Part shown: piece by piece, positions 41,992-53,000 of the stretch
Numbering within the stretch: position 1 is the stretch's first letter
Layout: each line of letters starts with the position of its first letter
From: Planctomycetota bacterium
GTDB taxonomy: Bacteria > Planctomycetota > Planctomycetia > Gemmatales > Gemmataceae
NCBI GenBank assembly: GCA_016191165.1
Contig: JACPPF010000101.1
Location: forward strand, 1 to 64,000
Direction: 5' to 3'
Length of the DNA: 64,000 nt
Position numbers and translations under genes: made by a program
The notes under the pieces: generated by a model
Seen by the model: the letters and a program-made list of their open reading frames with translations, nothing else
Databases searched by the model: none
Told to the model about the DNA's origin: nothing

Positions 41992-43079
41992 CCCGGTTGG
42001 ACGCTGCCACTGAAATTCTCGAACTCGCCAAAGAACTGGGCGTCGGCGCAGCTGCGCCTGTGGACGGCATCCTCGATTACTGCCGTCACCGCATCGACGG
42101 CTGGGTTGCTGAGGCTGGCGGCGTTACGGGCATCGACGCCCTGGAATCGCTCGTTACGAAGCGGCTTCAGATGGTCTTCGAGGAGATCAGGAGCGAAGAG
42201 GATTTCGACCGGCTCACCGAGGTTTATGCACGAGGCAAGAAGGAATTCGTCTTCGCCGGAATGCGGACGAAATTCGATGACGACGGCAACCCGACCTTCG
42301 GTGCGTTGGTGCTGAGGCGGAATGCGACGGCTGATTCGCCGGATCGGTTTGTCGCCGTGATCGACTGCCGTGGCAACAAGCTGGCCCGTCGCTTCTTCAC
42401 CCGCTGGCACGAGATCGCCCACCGACTGACAACCCACGCCGATGGCGGTGCAACGGAGCCGGGCTACCGTTCGGAACACGATCCCATCGAACGGATGATG
42501 GACGAAATCGCCGGTCACGTTGGTTTCTACGGCCCGATCTTCGACCCGGCGTACCAGCAGGCCAGCTTTGGGAAATCGCACCTGACCTTCAGCACGGTCG
42601 AGGCCATCATCAGCGAGGCGTTCCCCACCGCCAGCTTCCAGGCCACGCTGTTCGCCTGCGCTCGTCGCCTGACGACGCCGGTGGTCTACTTGGAAGCGGC
42701 CCTGGCCCACAAAAAAGAAGTGAAGCGAAAGCTGGCGACTCCAAGCATGTTCGGTGACGACCCGCCGCCCGGTGAACTGCGAGCCGTGAAGGTGATCCCG
42801 AACAAGGCGGCGCAGCAGGATGGGTTCACGATCCCGACCAACATGCGTGTGCCTGCGGCTTCGGTGCTTCATCGTCTCTTCGATGCCGAACCGTTGACCG
42901 ATGATGATGACAATGAAGACCTGAGCCAATGGGAATCGAGAGGCAAGACGCTCGAACGCCGGGCCGTGGTCGTGGAAGGCCGGAAGGTTGCCGACCGGGT
43001 GATTGCGATTGTGCAGCCGGTGGAAAAGAGGCGTGCTAGAGATCACTGCGCACAGCGCAACTCCTTGTTCACAACATAA
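41988..43079 (+). CDS. ImmA/IrrE-family metallopeptidase
   Basis: A protein of 363 aa. HEIAH at 141-145 is the zinc-binding motif, with a downstream DEIAGHVGF region supplying further residues. Family members cut their cognate XRE repressor when activated, e.g. by ssDNA in CapH/CapP pairs of CBASS loci. It is translated right after the XRE gene and is followed 91 bases later by the large ATPase gene, so the pair probably controls the island. Confidence 0.9.
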   Translation: MTRLDAATEILELAKELGVGAAAPVDGILDYCRHRIDGWVAEAGGVTGIDALESLVTKRLQMVFEEIRSEEDFDRLTEVYARGKKEFVFAGMRTKFDDDGNPTFGALVLRRNATADSPDRFVAVIDCRGNKLARRFFTRWHEIAHRLTTHADGGATEPGYRSEHDPIERMMDEIAGHVGFYGPIFDPAYQQASFGKSHLTFSTVEAIISEAFPTASFQATLFACARRLTTPVVYLEAALAHKKEVKRKLATPSMFGDDPPPGELRAVKVIPNKAAQQDGFTIPTNMRVPAASVLHRLFDAEPLTDDDDNEDLSQWESRGKTLERRAVVVEGRKVADRVIAIVQPVEKRRARDHCAQRNSLFTT

Positions 43080-43170
43080 GAGGGTAGGGTTTTCCTTCAT
43101 ACAGGAGCGAATCAGGAAGAGACAACAACAACCAAGGATGAAGGCTCGTGGAAACACTCAGGGCTGACCC

Positions 43171-46100
43171 ATGATTCCTGACACGAAAAACCAGTATCGC
43201 ACCATTCTGGAGAACGAGCCTCCGGCGTTCTTTGATCGTGTCAACACGCCTTGGGATCAGGTTCCCGACTTGGAGGACTACAACCGCCAAGCCTACTTGC
43301 GCATCGTTCGAGCGCTCAAAGACCTCACCCGCTTGTCACCGGGCCAAACCGGATCAAACACGCAAGGCGTGCTAATCCTCGGTGAAGCGGGAACTGGCAA
43401 GACGCATTTGTTGATGCGGGTCGCACGGAATTTGGCCGAGACGAACCACATCCTTTTCATTCGCAAGCCAAACAACGAGGAGGCTGTCGCACAGCATATC
43501 TGGGCTAACGTCGTCAGCAGTCTTGCGAGGACCATCCCAACCAAGACAAGTGTGCGAAGTCAGCTAGACGACTTGTTGGCACACGTTTTCTCCAGAGTGC
43601 TGATTCCCGAATTCGAGCAGGACATCCGTGACGACAAGGATGCCGATCAGAAGCGCCGTTGGGTCGCCCGGCTTCAAGAAGACCCGTACAACCTGTTCAA
43701 CATGCTGGGAGAGGGTGAGAAGCGACAGGACAATCTGGATCGAATCAGGAAGCGAACTCTCAAGTATCTCCAGTTCACTCATCCTGACGTGGACCAAACC
43801 ATCGCCCGTGTGCTTATCACCTACTGCTTCGTCGTCCGAGAGGATCGAAAGCGAGTTCTGCTGACGTGGCTTGCCGGACAGGACGTTGACGAAACTGAGG
43901 CCAAAGACTTGGGCCTACCGCCGTCCTGGGTCACTCTGAATGAAACGTCCGGCGATGCTTCAACCCAACAGCAGCGTGAAGATCAGGCGCTTCGGGCGAT
44001 TCGTACCGTTGGGATTCTCTCGACATACTATCAACCGCTCATTCTTGCATTCGACCAACTGGAGGGCCTACGGGATCAGCCACGCCTCACGCACAAATTG
44101 GGAGATGCCGTGCGTGAAATCTTCACGATGGCTCCGAATTTCCTCGTCATCACCTGCATTTTTCCATCGCTATGGGAGACGTGGTTTTCTCCGACGCTTG
44201 ACCAGAGTGTGAGCGAACGCATCGCCCAACAGGTCGTCAAACTCGATACTTTCGGGCCGCAGCATGGCCTCAATCTGCTGGCAACGCACCTGGAGCCATC
44301 GTTCATTAAGCATCGACTGCCGACGAACATTTTCCCGTTCACCCCGGAGGACGTGCAGCAATTATGCCGCAAGGCCACTTCGCCCCGCTCGTTCATTCAA
44401 GTGGCCCGTCACGAGTTTCAGTCTTGGCTCGATGGCAGCCTTTCTTCATCCGCAGGAGTTCCTGTCACTACCAGCAAGACGGTTTTTCAAGCGGAGATTG
44501 ATGACGTAATCAAGACCGCCCTTGCTCGTTTCGAGGAATCACTGCGGAAGTCGTTCGCATCGGAAATGGTGCTGGAACAGGACTTTTTCGGTCGAATCCG
44601 CACCCTCACGGAAACACTTCTGTTCTCGTCAGGAAATGGCGTCGAATTGGGCAAGGCAACTTGCCGCCATTTCGTGATGCCCCCGAATGTGATTATTCGC
44701 CATTCAGCGAGCCGAACCTCACTGTGCCTTGCGGTCATGAACAGCGAGGGGACATCCTTCGCTGCTCGTATGCGCAACCTCAATAAGTGCCTCAAGGACG
44801 GGGATCAGTTCACCCACCTATTGATGATCCGTGATCGGCGGTGCAAACGACTCGGTGCGAAGAGTCAAGAACACCTAGAAGATGCACAGTCCAAAGGGGC
44901 AACCTACGTTCAGGCCGGTCAGGATGAGATGACGTGCCTCAACGCTGTTTACGACACGCTTGTTGCAGTCGAAGAACACGATCTCACGGTCGGCGACCAC
45001 GAGATCGACAAGCGGCAAGTCGTCGGCTTTCTTCGGAATGAACGTGTCCTGAGCAAGACCGAGTTCTTCCGACATGCGGGACGGCACTGCCCGCCCTTGG
45101 CAGAGGTCGTTGGAGTGGAAGGGCCGCAGTCTAGCCATCTACCAAAGCCGACAACTGCACCACCAGTTCAACGACAGCCGACTGAACCACAGAAGGCTGT
45201 GGCGAGACCGCCATTGTCGCCGCACCCCAAGAATCCGCAACCGCCTGTTCAGAAGGCGATGGTGGAAATCGTCATTGGTGATGACGTGTTGGATAGTCCG
45301 CACGTTGGCATTTTGGGGGAACTTCGTGACGGGCGCAAGAGGCTGGGCATTTCATTGACCAAACCTCAGTGTTTGGTCTTGCTCGGATATATGGGGTCCG
45401 GGAAATCCTATGCTTTGGGCGTCCTGATCGAGAACGCTCTCCTGACGCAGCCAGGGCTGATCGAGCAGTCACGTCCGATGAGTGTCGTTGCCTTCAACTA
45501 TCGTCGCAATCCACAATCTCGCTTTGAACATGGCGGCTTCGCCATACCCAACAGCGAGCCGGGCGAAATCATGACCCTGGCTCAGAAGTACGGCGCACAG
45601 CCCAAGGCGGTCGAGACAGTTAATGTGTTCGGCTATCAGGAGGAATTGCCCCGACGTGCAGCGGAGTACGGCTCACTCAAGTCGTTTCCAATTCAGTTCC
45701 GGCCCGATGAACTCGGTGCGGAGCATTGGGAAATCCTGATGAAACCGCCGACTCGTGAAGCGGAGTACATGGACATCATCCGGGACATCATTCAGAAACT
45801 CTTTTATCAGGAACGACTCACCTTCAAGAACCTTGAGCGGGCCATCCAGACCGACGAACGGATGTCGAATACTCAGCGGCGTCGGGCGATGAATCGACTC
45901 AGCTTTGCGGAGCGCTGGATTTCAGACAATCGCCCCTACGAATGGGCCGATGTGCTTCAAGAAGGGTCGCTGAACATCTTCGACCTCCGAATGCAGGCGA
46001 TGGAAGCATCGGAAGCACTGAAACTCTGCCTCATCATCACTGATTTGGTTCGTCGGACGAAAAACGGTGTGAACAAGATGGTCGTTTTTGACGAGGCGCA

Positions 46101-46650
46101 CGAGTACGTCGATTGCAAGGAACTCGTCGGCGAGTTGGAGAATGCGATCACGCAGATTCGGCACGATGGCTTGTCTTTTGTTCTGGCCTCGCAGTTCCCG
46201 GAACGCATCCCGGAGAGAATCTTCAAGTACCTCCTCACACGCTTGATTTTCAAGCTGCCCAACGCCAAGGCAATCAACTACGTTCGACATGCCGCTCCCA
46301 ACTTGGAAAGCCTTTCGCCGCAGAAGGTTTCCAACCTGGACCTGGAGCAAGGCGTGTGCTTCGTACAGACGGATGACGACTGCACTGACATCTTGATGCG
46401 AGTACCGCAGGCTCTTGAAGTCCGGCCACGTTGCACCATGCACGGAGGAGCGACCATTCGTCAGACAGAAGTACCAGGAAGTGAAGTAACCTCGGAAGTT
46501 GCCGAGGGCGAAATCGAGCCGGAATTCGAGGAGTTGGAAGCCGAGCTTTGTCCGGCTTGCGGTGAGGAACTTGTCCTCAAGCGAAGCCGTTCGGGGCCGA
46601 TGATGGTGTGCAATACTTACCCCAAATGCAAATACGCTCGCAGAGCGTAG
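43171..46650 (+). CDS. Large double P-loop ATPase, HerA-like, with C-terminal zinc ribbon
   Basis: A protein of 1159 aa with two ATPase modules. The first P-loop is GEAGTGKT (71-78) with a Walker B-like LILAFDQLEG near 292. The second P-loop is GYMGSGKS (about 739-746) with VVFDEAHEYVD near 972, as in HerA/FtsK DNA translocases. The C terminus has CPACGEEL and a second Cys pair in CNTYPKCKYA, the zinc ribbon type of topoisomerase I tails. It would move along or remodel DNA. It opens the plus-strand series of large defence genes. Confidence 0.88.
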   Translation: MIPDTKNQYRTILENEPPAFFDRVNTPWDQVPDLEDYNRQAYLRIVRALKDLTRLSPGQTGSNTQGVLILGEAGTGKTHLLMRVARNLAETNHILFIRKPNNEEAVAQHIWANVVSSLARTIPTKTSVRSQLDDLLAHVFSRVLIPEFEQDIRDDKDADQKRRWVARLQEDPYNLFNMLGEGEKRQDNLDRIRKRTLKYLQFTHPDVDQTIARVLITYCFVVREDRKRVLLTWLAGQDVDETEAKDLGLPPSWVTLNETSGDASTQQQREDQALRAIRTVGILSTYYQPLILAFDQLEGLRDQPRLTHKLGDAVREIFTMAPNFLVITCIFPSLWETWFSPTLDQSVSERIAQQVVKLDTFGPQHGLNLLATHLEPSFIKHRLPTNIFPFTPEDVQQLCRKATSPRSFIQVARHEFQSWLDGSLSSSAGVPVTTSKTVFQAEIDDVIKTALARFEESLRKSFASEMVLEQDFFGRIRTLTETLLFSSGNGVELGKATCRHFVMPPNVIIRHSASRTSLCLAVMNSEGTSFAARMRNLNKCLKDGDQFTHLLMIRDRRCKRLGAKSQEHLEDAQSKGATYVQAGQDEMTCLNAVYDTLVAVEEHDLTVGDHEIDKRQVVGFLRNERVLSKTEFFRHAGRHCPPLAEVVGVEGPQSSHLPKPTTAPPVQRQPTEPQKAVARPPLSPHPKNPQPPVQKAMVEIVIGDDVLDSPHVGILGELRDGRKRLGISLTKPQCLVLLGYMGSGKSYALGVLIENALLTQPGLIEQSRPMSVVAFNYRRNPQSRFEHGGFAIPNSEPGEIMTLAQKYGAQPKAVETVNVFGYQEELPRRAAEYGSLKSFPIQFRPDELGAEHWEILMKPPTREAEYMDIIRDIIQKLFYQERLTFKNLERAIQTDERMSNTQRRRAMNRLSFAERWISDNRPYEWADVLQEGSLNIFDLRMQAMEASEALKLCLIITDLVRRTKNGVNKMVVFDEAHEYVDCKELVGELENAITQIRHDGLSFVLASQFPERIPERIFKYLLTRLIFKLPNAKAINYVRHAAPNLESLSPQKVSNLDLEQGVCFVQTDDDCTDILMRVPQALEVRPRCTMHGGATIRQTEVPGSEVTSEVAEGEIEPEFEELEAELCPACGEELVLKRSRSGPMMVCNTYPKCKYARRA

Positions 46651-46707
46651 GACGAGTGGCGACGTGGCAGAAACAATGCTGTGAATCGCAACAAGGCTTT
46701 TGGAACC

Positions 46708-49700
46708 ATGACAACAAAAGCGTTACCAATCCCCGAAGTCGGGCAAGCCGTGCGGGTGCGCAGCCGTCTGGCCACGGTCAGGGCGGTTGAACCCTACGAC
46801 AGCCGTACCGTGCAGGGGCGGCTCCACGTCGTTGATGTCGAATACCTCGATGATTTCCGCTACCCGGAAGCCGAACAACTCTTGTGGGAAGTCGAGGCCA
46901 CGGCGTCAATCCTCGGCAGCACGTCGCTCCCCGGTGTAGACGCCAACCGGCCAGACAGTCCCCAGGCCCTTCAAGCATTCGTCAACGCCCATCGGTGGAC
47001 CCGGCTGAACCGTCTTCGTGAGAAGGACGGTCTGGAGGACGAGCCGCTGCTCGGCGTCTGGAACTCGGCCATCCAGGTCCATCCGTACCAACTGGAGCCG
47101 GTCATCCGTGCGCTGTCGATGCCCCGTGTCAGCCTCCTTCTTGCCGATGGGGTGGGCCTGGGCAAAACGATCCAGTCGGGCCTTGTGCTGGAAGAGTTGC
47201 TTCTGCGGCGGCGCATCCGGCGCATTCTCGTTCTTTGCCCGGCGATGCTCCAGCGGCAGTGGAAGTACGAGCTTCGTCGCAAATTCAACCTCGATTTCGA
47301 GGTCATCGACTCCGACTCGACCTTCCAGCTTCGCCGCCGCCTGGGGATCGACACGAACCCGTGGAAGGCATTCCCTCGCATCATCACGTCGATGGACTAT
47401 CTGCGAATGCCCGACATTTTGCAGCAGTTCCTTCAGGCATCGGGGGCCGGACCTGACGCCGAGGCCAACGGCCATCGAACGATGCCGCACGCTCCGTGGG
47501 ATTTGCTGATCGTGGACGAGTGCCATCATTTTGCACCGCAGGCAGGCAACCGGGCCAGCCAGCGGACCCGGATGCTGCGGGAAGTGCGATTTCTCTTCGA
47601 GCATCGCATCTTCGCCTCAGCCACGCCGCACAACGGCAAGACGGTTTGCTTCACCGGCCTGCTGGAATTGCTCGATCCCATCCGATTTCAGATGACGGTC
47701 GAGATGGACGAGAAGGACAAGAGCCATCTCACCGAAGTCCGCATTCGCCGGTTGAAGGACGACATCAACAAGCAGTCGTTGCGCCCGCCTTTCGCCGAGC
47801 AGTTGCCGCCCGTGGAATTGCCGATCAGTATTACGGCAAAGGAATCGGCCCTGTACGAAGCCTTGCGGGAATACCGCAATAAGGGTCAAGCGGCCCTGGG
47901 CAGCGCATCGGCAGCCGAACGCTGGCTCAGTCAGTTCATCTACTCCTTGCTCACCAAGCGCCTGCTTTCCTGCCCCCTCGCTCTGGCCCGGACGTGGTGG
48001 AGGCACTTGGAGGACGATCCCGAAAACGACGTTGACGCACCAAGGCTGTTCGACATGGCCCGTGTCTCTGCGGAGCGTGCCGAAGAACAAACGAAAAGCG
48101 ACGACGAGAAGTCGATTCTCGAAGAAGATGCGGCCCGTTACAGCGGCGCATATTTTCGGAGCCAGAACCAAACCGTCGAACACCTTCAGAGCCGTGTGAA
48201 CAAGGCACTGGAGGCCCTCGGATATGACCGGCGAACCGTCGAAGACCCCGGCAAGCTCGCTGCGTTGGCCAAGAAGTCCGACTCAAAGACCGAGGCCCTC
48301 GTCGCCTGGATCAAGAAGAACCTGTTCGCTGGCGGCAAGCTGCGTGACGACGAACGCCTCATCGTCTTCACCGAGTACAAGGAGACTTTGTTCTTCCTCG
48401 AACAGCGGTTGCTTCAGGAGGGCTTCGACAAGAACACGCTCCGAATCCTCTGCGGCGGCATGAATCTCGATGAATTCGAGGCCGTGAAATCTGAGTTTGA
48501 AGACCCGACCGCCGCCGTGCGTCTGCTCCTGGCGACCGATGCCGCATCCGAAGGCATCAACATGCAGGAGTGCTGCCGCTGGGTCATCCATTACGACATC
48601 CCCTGGTCGCCCTCGAAGCTGCAACAACGAAACGGTCGTGTTTCCCGCCACGGGCAAGTCCGGGATGTCAGCGTCCATTATTTCCGCTGCAACGAAGAAG
48701 AGGACATGAACTTCCTTTTCCGTGTTGCTGAGAAGGTCGAGCAAGTGCGTCAAGACCTGGGCAGCGTGGAGCGCATCTTCGATGCCGCCATCCAGCGCCA
48801 CTTCCAAGGCAAGAAGACGAGCATCGAACAGGTCGGCCTGTTCGTCGGCCAGCAACTTGAAAACGATCCTGCCAGAGAACTCGACCACGAGTCGCCCGGC
48901 GAAATTGCCGACATCACCCGCCGTGCCAAGGAACTCCTCGAAAGCACCGATAACCGGCTTGGCATTTCTCCGCTGGCGCTCCACGACATCCTTCGGGCGG
49001 CGATCACGGTCGAGGGCAATGGCTCGATTGAGGAGATCGCCGGTCGCCCCGGCTTCTATCGACTCAAGCCGCCAGCACGATGGGAAGGACTCGCCCGCCA
49101 AACGCTGACCATTGGCTCTCGAACCGACCGCATGGAATTGGTGTTCGATGCCGCCCTGGTCGAAGAAGAAGTTTCCGGTCGCCGGGTCATGCGGATCAAG
49201 AAGCATCAGGTGTTGTTGCGGCTGGGGCATCCGATAATGCGGCAGGCGATGGCAACACTCAGCCGTCAGTTACATGATCCTGAAGGTCGCAATGCCGTCT
49301 TCCGCTGGTCCATTGCGGCGCTGCAACGCACCGGTTTTGAAGCCCTGCTCGTCTTCCATTACACGCTCACCGCCATCAACGAGTTGCGGGAACCGCTGCA
49401 CGATGAAGTCCTTTCGTCGGTGTTCCGCATCGAGGGGAACAAGATCGGGCTTGTCGAAGATCAGTTCAAGCAAACCGTGCTGCAAAGCCAGCTTCATGCG
49501 ATCAAGTCCTCGGTTCGGCTCGATGATTGGATGCGCACGCTCCGTGGCCACTGGTTCCAGCACAAGGCCGAACTGGAAAAGTATCTCGGTCGGAAGGAGG
49601 CCGAGATGGGGAAGGTCTTCGCTGGTCGTGCCAGCACCGCACTGAAGCGAGAACTGGATGCGGCCAAGGAGAGTTACCGCTACCGGCTCACAGAATTGAA

Positions 49701-50007
49701 GGAGCGAAGCCGGGAACAGGAACTTACCAAAGTGGCCAAGGAACTCTTGCGCCAGCAAGTCGAGGCCACGCAGCCGACACTGTTTGAAGAAATCCAGGAA
49801 GAAGCCAAGTTCCGGGTCCAGGAGCTTGAAGAACAGATGACCGTCTTGAGGCAAGACGTGGAGCGAACCCGTGACTTGCTGGAGAAGGAACGCAAACACC
49901 GTACCGAGATCGTGCTGCCCAAGCGGTTCCAGATTCGTGAAGTGCGTGTGCTGCCCTTGGCGCTCACCTACGTTGTCCCGGCGACTGCGGAGGACGTGCG
50001 CCCATGA
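46708..50007 (+). CDS. SNF2-family helicase (DrmD-like)
   Basis: A protein of about 1099 aa. Motif I is LADGVGLGKTIQSG (about 145-158), motif II LIVDECHHF (about 268-276). The helicase C domain has LIVFTEYKETLFFL, LLLATDAASEGINMQE and RNGRVSRHGQ, as in RapA/SNF2 translocases. A charged helical region forms the last 250 residues. DrmD of class 1 DISARM has this domain order. The start is uncertain between 46708 and GTG 46681. Its stop overlaps the next start by four bases. Confidence 0.9.
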   Translation: MTTKALPIPEVGQAVRVRSRLATVRAVEPYDSRTVQGRLHVVDVEYLDDFRYPEAEQLLWEVEATASILGSTSLPGVDANRPDSPQALQAFVNAHRWTRLNRLREKDGLEDEPLLGVWNSAIQVHPYQLEPVIRALSMPRVSLLLADGVGLGKTIQSGLVLEELLLRRRIRRILVLCPAMLQRQWKYELRRKFNLDFEVIDSDSTFQLRRRLGIDTNPWKAFPRIITSMDYLRMPDILQQFLQASGAGPDAEANGHRTMPHAPWDLLIVDECHHFAPQAGNRASQRTRMLREVRFLFEHRIFASATPHNGKTVCFTGLLELLDPIRFQMTVEMDEKDKSHLTEVRIRRLKDDINKQSLRPPFAEQLPPVELPISITAKESALYEALREYRNKGQAALGSASAAERWLSQFIYSLLTKRLLSCPLALARTWWRHLEDDPENDVDAPRLFDMARVSAERAEEQTKSDDEKSILEEDAARYSGAYFRSQNQTVEHLQSRVNKALEALGYDRRTVEDPGKLAALAKKSDSKTEALVAWIKKNLFAGGKLRDDERLIVFTEYKETLFFLEQRLLQEGFDKNTLRILCGGMNLDEFEAVKSEFEDPTAAVRLLLATDAASEGINMQECCRWVIHYDIPWSPSKLQQRNGRVSRHGQVRDVSVHYFRCNEEEDMNFLFRVAEKVEQVRQDLGSVERIFDAAIQRHFQGKKTSIEQVGLFVGQQLENDPARELDHESPGEIADITRRAKELLESTDNRLGISPLALHDILRAAITVEGNGSIEEIAGRPGFYRLKPPARWEGLARQTLTIGSRTDRMELVFDAALVEEEVSGRRVMRIKKHQVLLRLGHPIMRQAMATLSRQLHDPEGRNAVFRWSIAALQRTGFEALLVFHYTLTAINELREPLHDEVLSSVFRIEGNKIGLVEDQFKQTVLQSQLHAIKSSVRLDDWMRTLRGHWFQHKAELEKYLGRKEAEMGKVFAGRASTALKRELDAAKESYRYRLTELKERSREQELTKVAKELLRQQVEATQPTLFEEIQEEAKFRVQELEEQMTVLRQDVERTRDLLEKERKHRTEIVLPKRFQIREVRVLPLALTYVVPATAEDVRP

Positions 50008-53000
50008 GCCAGACCGACACGGCACACGCATGGTGGTCCCGATTGCGCCATCAAGGGTTGCTCCTCTCGCCCGTGGTGATGGTAGAGCGTTTTCCCACTG
50101 CGCCACCCGCAGCGAAGTTTCCGGCACTGCCGAAACTGCGAGACGCCCGAACCCGCTTTGAATCACATATCGACGCCGGAAAGCACGGCGCTGACCGGGA
50201 CCAAGCGGCGATTCTGGGCTTCACGGATGCGCTCCTGGAGAATTTCGTTGGCCACACGGGAAGCCGGTTGGCCAAGCAGCACAACATTCCAGAGAACCTC
50301 ACTGCCGTCGTGCGGATCGGCAGTCGCTCGGACACCATCCGTCCGCACCGGGTCGTCTTCGGTGACGAAGCCGGGACCACGCCTGCATTGCTCGTCATGG
50401 CCGACACTTCGCCGCAAGTGGGGCGAGGCCGGGGCCGCACCGTCTATTCCCGCTTCCTCGAACTTCTGCGAGGCACGGGCCATCGCCTCGGCCTGCTCAC
50501 CAACGGCCAGCAGTTCCGGCTTATTTATGCGGGCCTCGACTTCGAGTCGTGGTGCGAATGGGAAAGCGACCGCTGGTTCGATGAAGGCGAAGGGACCGAG
50601 GAACTCTGCGGCCTGCGCCAACTCTTGTCGCCTGAATCACTCAAGCCGATCAAGGAAGCCGTCTCCGGCCTGCTCGACGGCGTTGAAGAATCCCGCAAGC
50701 GCCAAGCTGATTTGTCGAGCGTGCTGCGGGAGAATGTCCGGCAAGCCGTCGAGCTTCTGCTGGAAGAAGTCTCCACCGCCAACCGGACCAAACCCGATCT
50801 CTTCGCCCTCCTGGTGGCGCACGGCGACGACCGCAAACTCACGGATGCCGAAGCTCACGAGGCGATGTTCCAGGCCACGGTGCGGGTGGTCATGCGTCTC
50901 GTGGTCTGCCTGTTCGCCGAGTCCCGGCAACTGCTGCCGGTCAACGATCCCATTTATGGGCAGTCCTACGGCGTGCGGTCGCTGTACGAACTGCTCGATG
51001 AAGTCACCCGCTACGAAGGCGGCACGCACGCCCTGTTCAACCGGCAAACGGCATGGCATCGGTTGATGGCCCTGTTCCGGCTGATCTACAGCGGCTCGGC
51101 CCACGGCGCATTTCCGATGCGGGCCTACGGCGGCGTCTTGTTCCGGCCCGGCGACGAGAACAGCACCGACGCCGTGGCTCGTGCCTTGCACATCCTCGAA
51201 CACAGCATCTCGGTTGGCGATGCCACGATCTACTACGTCCTGCGCAAACTATTGCGTGGCCCACTTCCGGTCATCAAGGGGAAGTCAAAGACGTTCGTGG
51301 ATGGGCCGGTCGATTACACCGATCTCCGCACCGAGTTCATCGGCCTCATTTACGAAGGTCTGCTCGACTATCGCCTCAAGAGGACGGACGAGCAGATCGG
51401 CCCGCAAATCTTCCTGAACCTTGGTCGTGAGCCGGTGCTGCCACTCGCCCGGCTCGAAGACATGCTGACCAACGACAAGAAGGGCCTCAAAGACCTGTTG
51501 ACCACGCTGCGAAAGGAAAAAGTCACGGCCACGGCAGCGGACGAAGAAGAGGAGGCTGAGGAAGATACCGACGACGCAGACGACGGTGACGAGGAAACGA
51601 CCGAGGAAATCGAAGTCGAAGCGGACGAAGCGGTGGTCGCCGTACAGCGCACCGGGGATTACCTCGATTCCGTGGAGGCGGCAAAAAGTTGGGCCAGGGA
51701 AGCCGTGGTTCTGGCGGCGCTGATCGGCAAGCAAAAGGCCAGAGAACCCGATAGCGAGTATCAGGCCCGTATCGAAGTCGAGGCGACCAAGCTCATCAAG
51801 AGGGTCGTGGCCACGGGCGAGTTCTATCTGGTCCGAGCGGGCAACACCCGCAAGGGAACCGGCACGTTCTACACCCGGCCTCAATTGGCCGTGCCGACCG
51901 TTCACCGCACGCTGGAGCCGCTCTGCTACGACAAGGCTGAGGATGGCACGGATGGCACGCTTATCCCAAAAAAGCCGGAAGTCATCCTCGGCTTGAAAGT
52001 CTGCGATTCATCCTGCGGCAGTGCGTCGTTTTTGGTCGCCGCTTTGCATTACATGACCGATGCCCTCTACAAATCGCTCTGCCATCACCGCAAACTGGAC
52101 GACCCGGTACAAACCAAGAAGATCACGCTCCCCTACGGTCGGCCACGCACGAACAAGGACGGCGAGGAACTTGTACCCTTCCCGCCCAATGATCCCCAGC
52201 GGGGCGATACGTTTGCCGAGCGGATCAAGGCGTTATTGCGGCGGCATGTGGTCGAGCGCTGCATTTACGGTGTGGACATCAACCCGCTGGCCGTGGAGTT
52301 TGCCCGTGTCTCGCTGTGGGTCGAGACGCTCGATCCCGAACTGCCGTTTTCGTTCCTCGATCACAAGATCAAGGTCGGCAACTCGCTGGTCGGTTGCTGG
52401 CTGGACCGGGTGGAAGACTATCCACTAAAAGCCTGGGAGCGGGAAGGCGGCGATGGCAAAGACGGTCCCCGCACGCTGCGAATCGAGGAGTTTCTGAAGG
52501 GTGAGAAGATCGGCAACCGGCGCAGCGGCGATGGCCGGATTAAGAAGGAGATGCGGCAAGTCATCGACAGCAAGTTCAGCCAGCAGGCCAGTCTTTTTCC
52601 TGGTGAAGCAACAACCACCGAAAGCGTCGTGGCGCTGGCCCGTACCGAATACGAGCAGTTGCACGATCTGCCGATTGGCGATCCCGACGAACGGGAGCGA
52701 TTCTACCGGGAACACATCGAACGAAGTCAGCCGCTATGCACCCTGACAGCGGCGATGGATGAATGGTGTGCCGTTTGGTATTGGCCGACTGACGAAGAAT
52801 CTCTTCGCCATGTCCCGACACCACTGACGTTTCACAAGCCATCCGTTGAGAAGGACGCCCTCGTGGAACGTCTGGCACAGGGCGTGAAGTTCTTCCATTG
52901 GGAACTGGAGTTCCCCGATGTCTTCACACCGGAACGGAGTGGGTTTGATGGGATGTTAGGAAACCCACCCTGGGACGTTATCGAACCAAAATCTCAAGAG

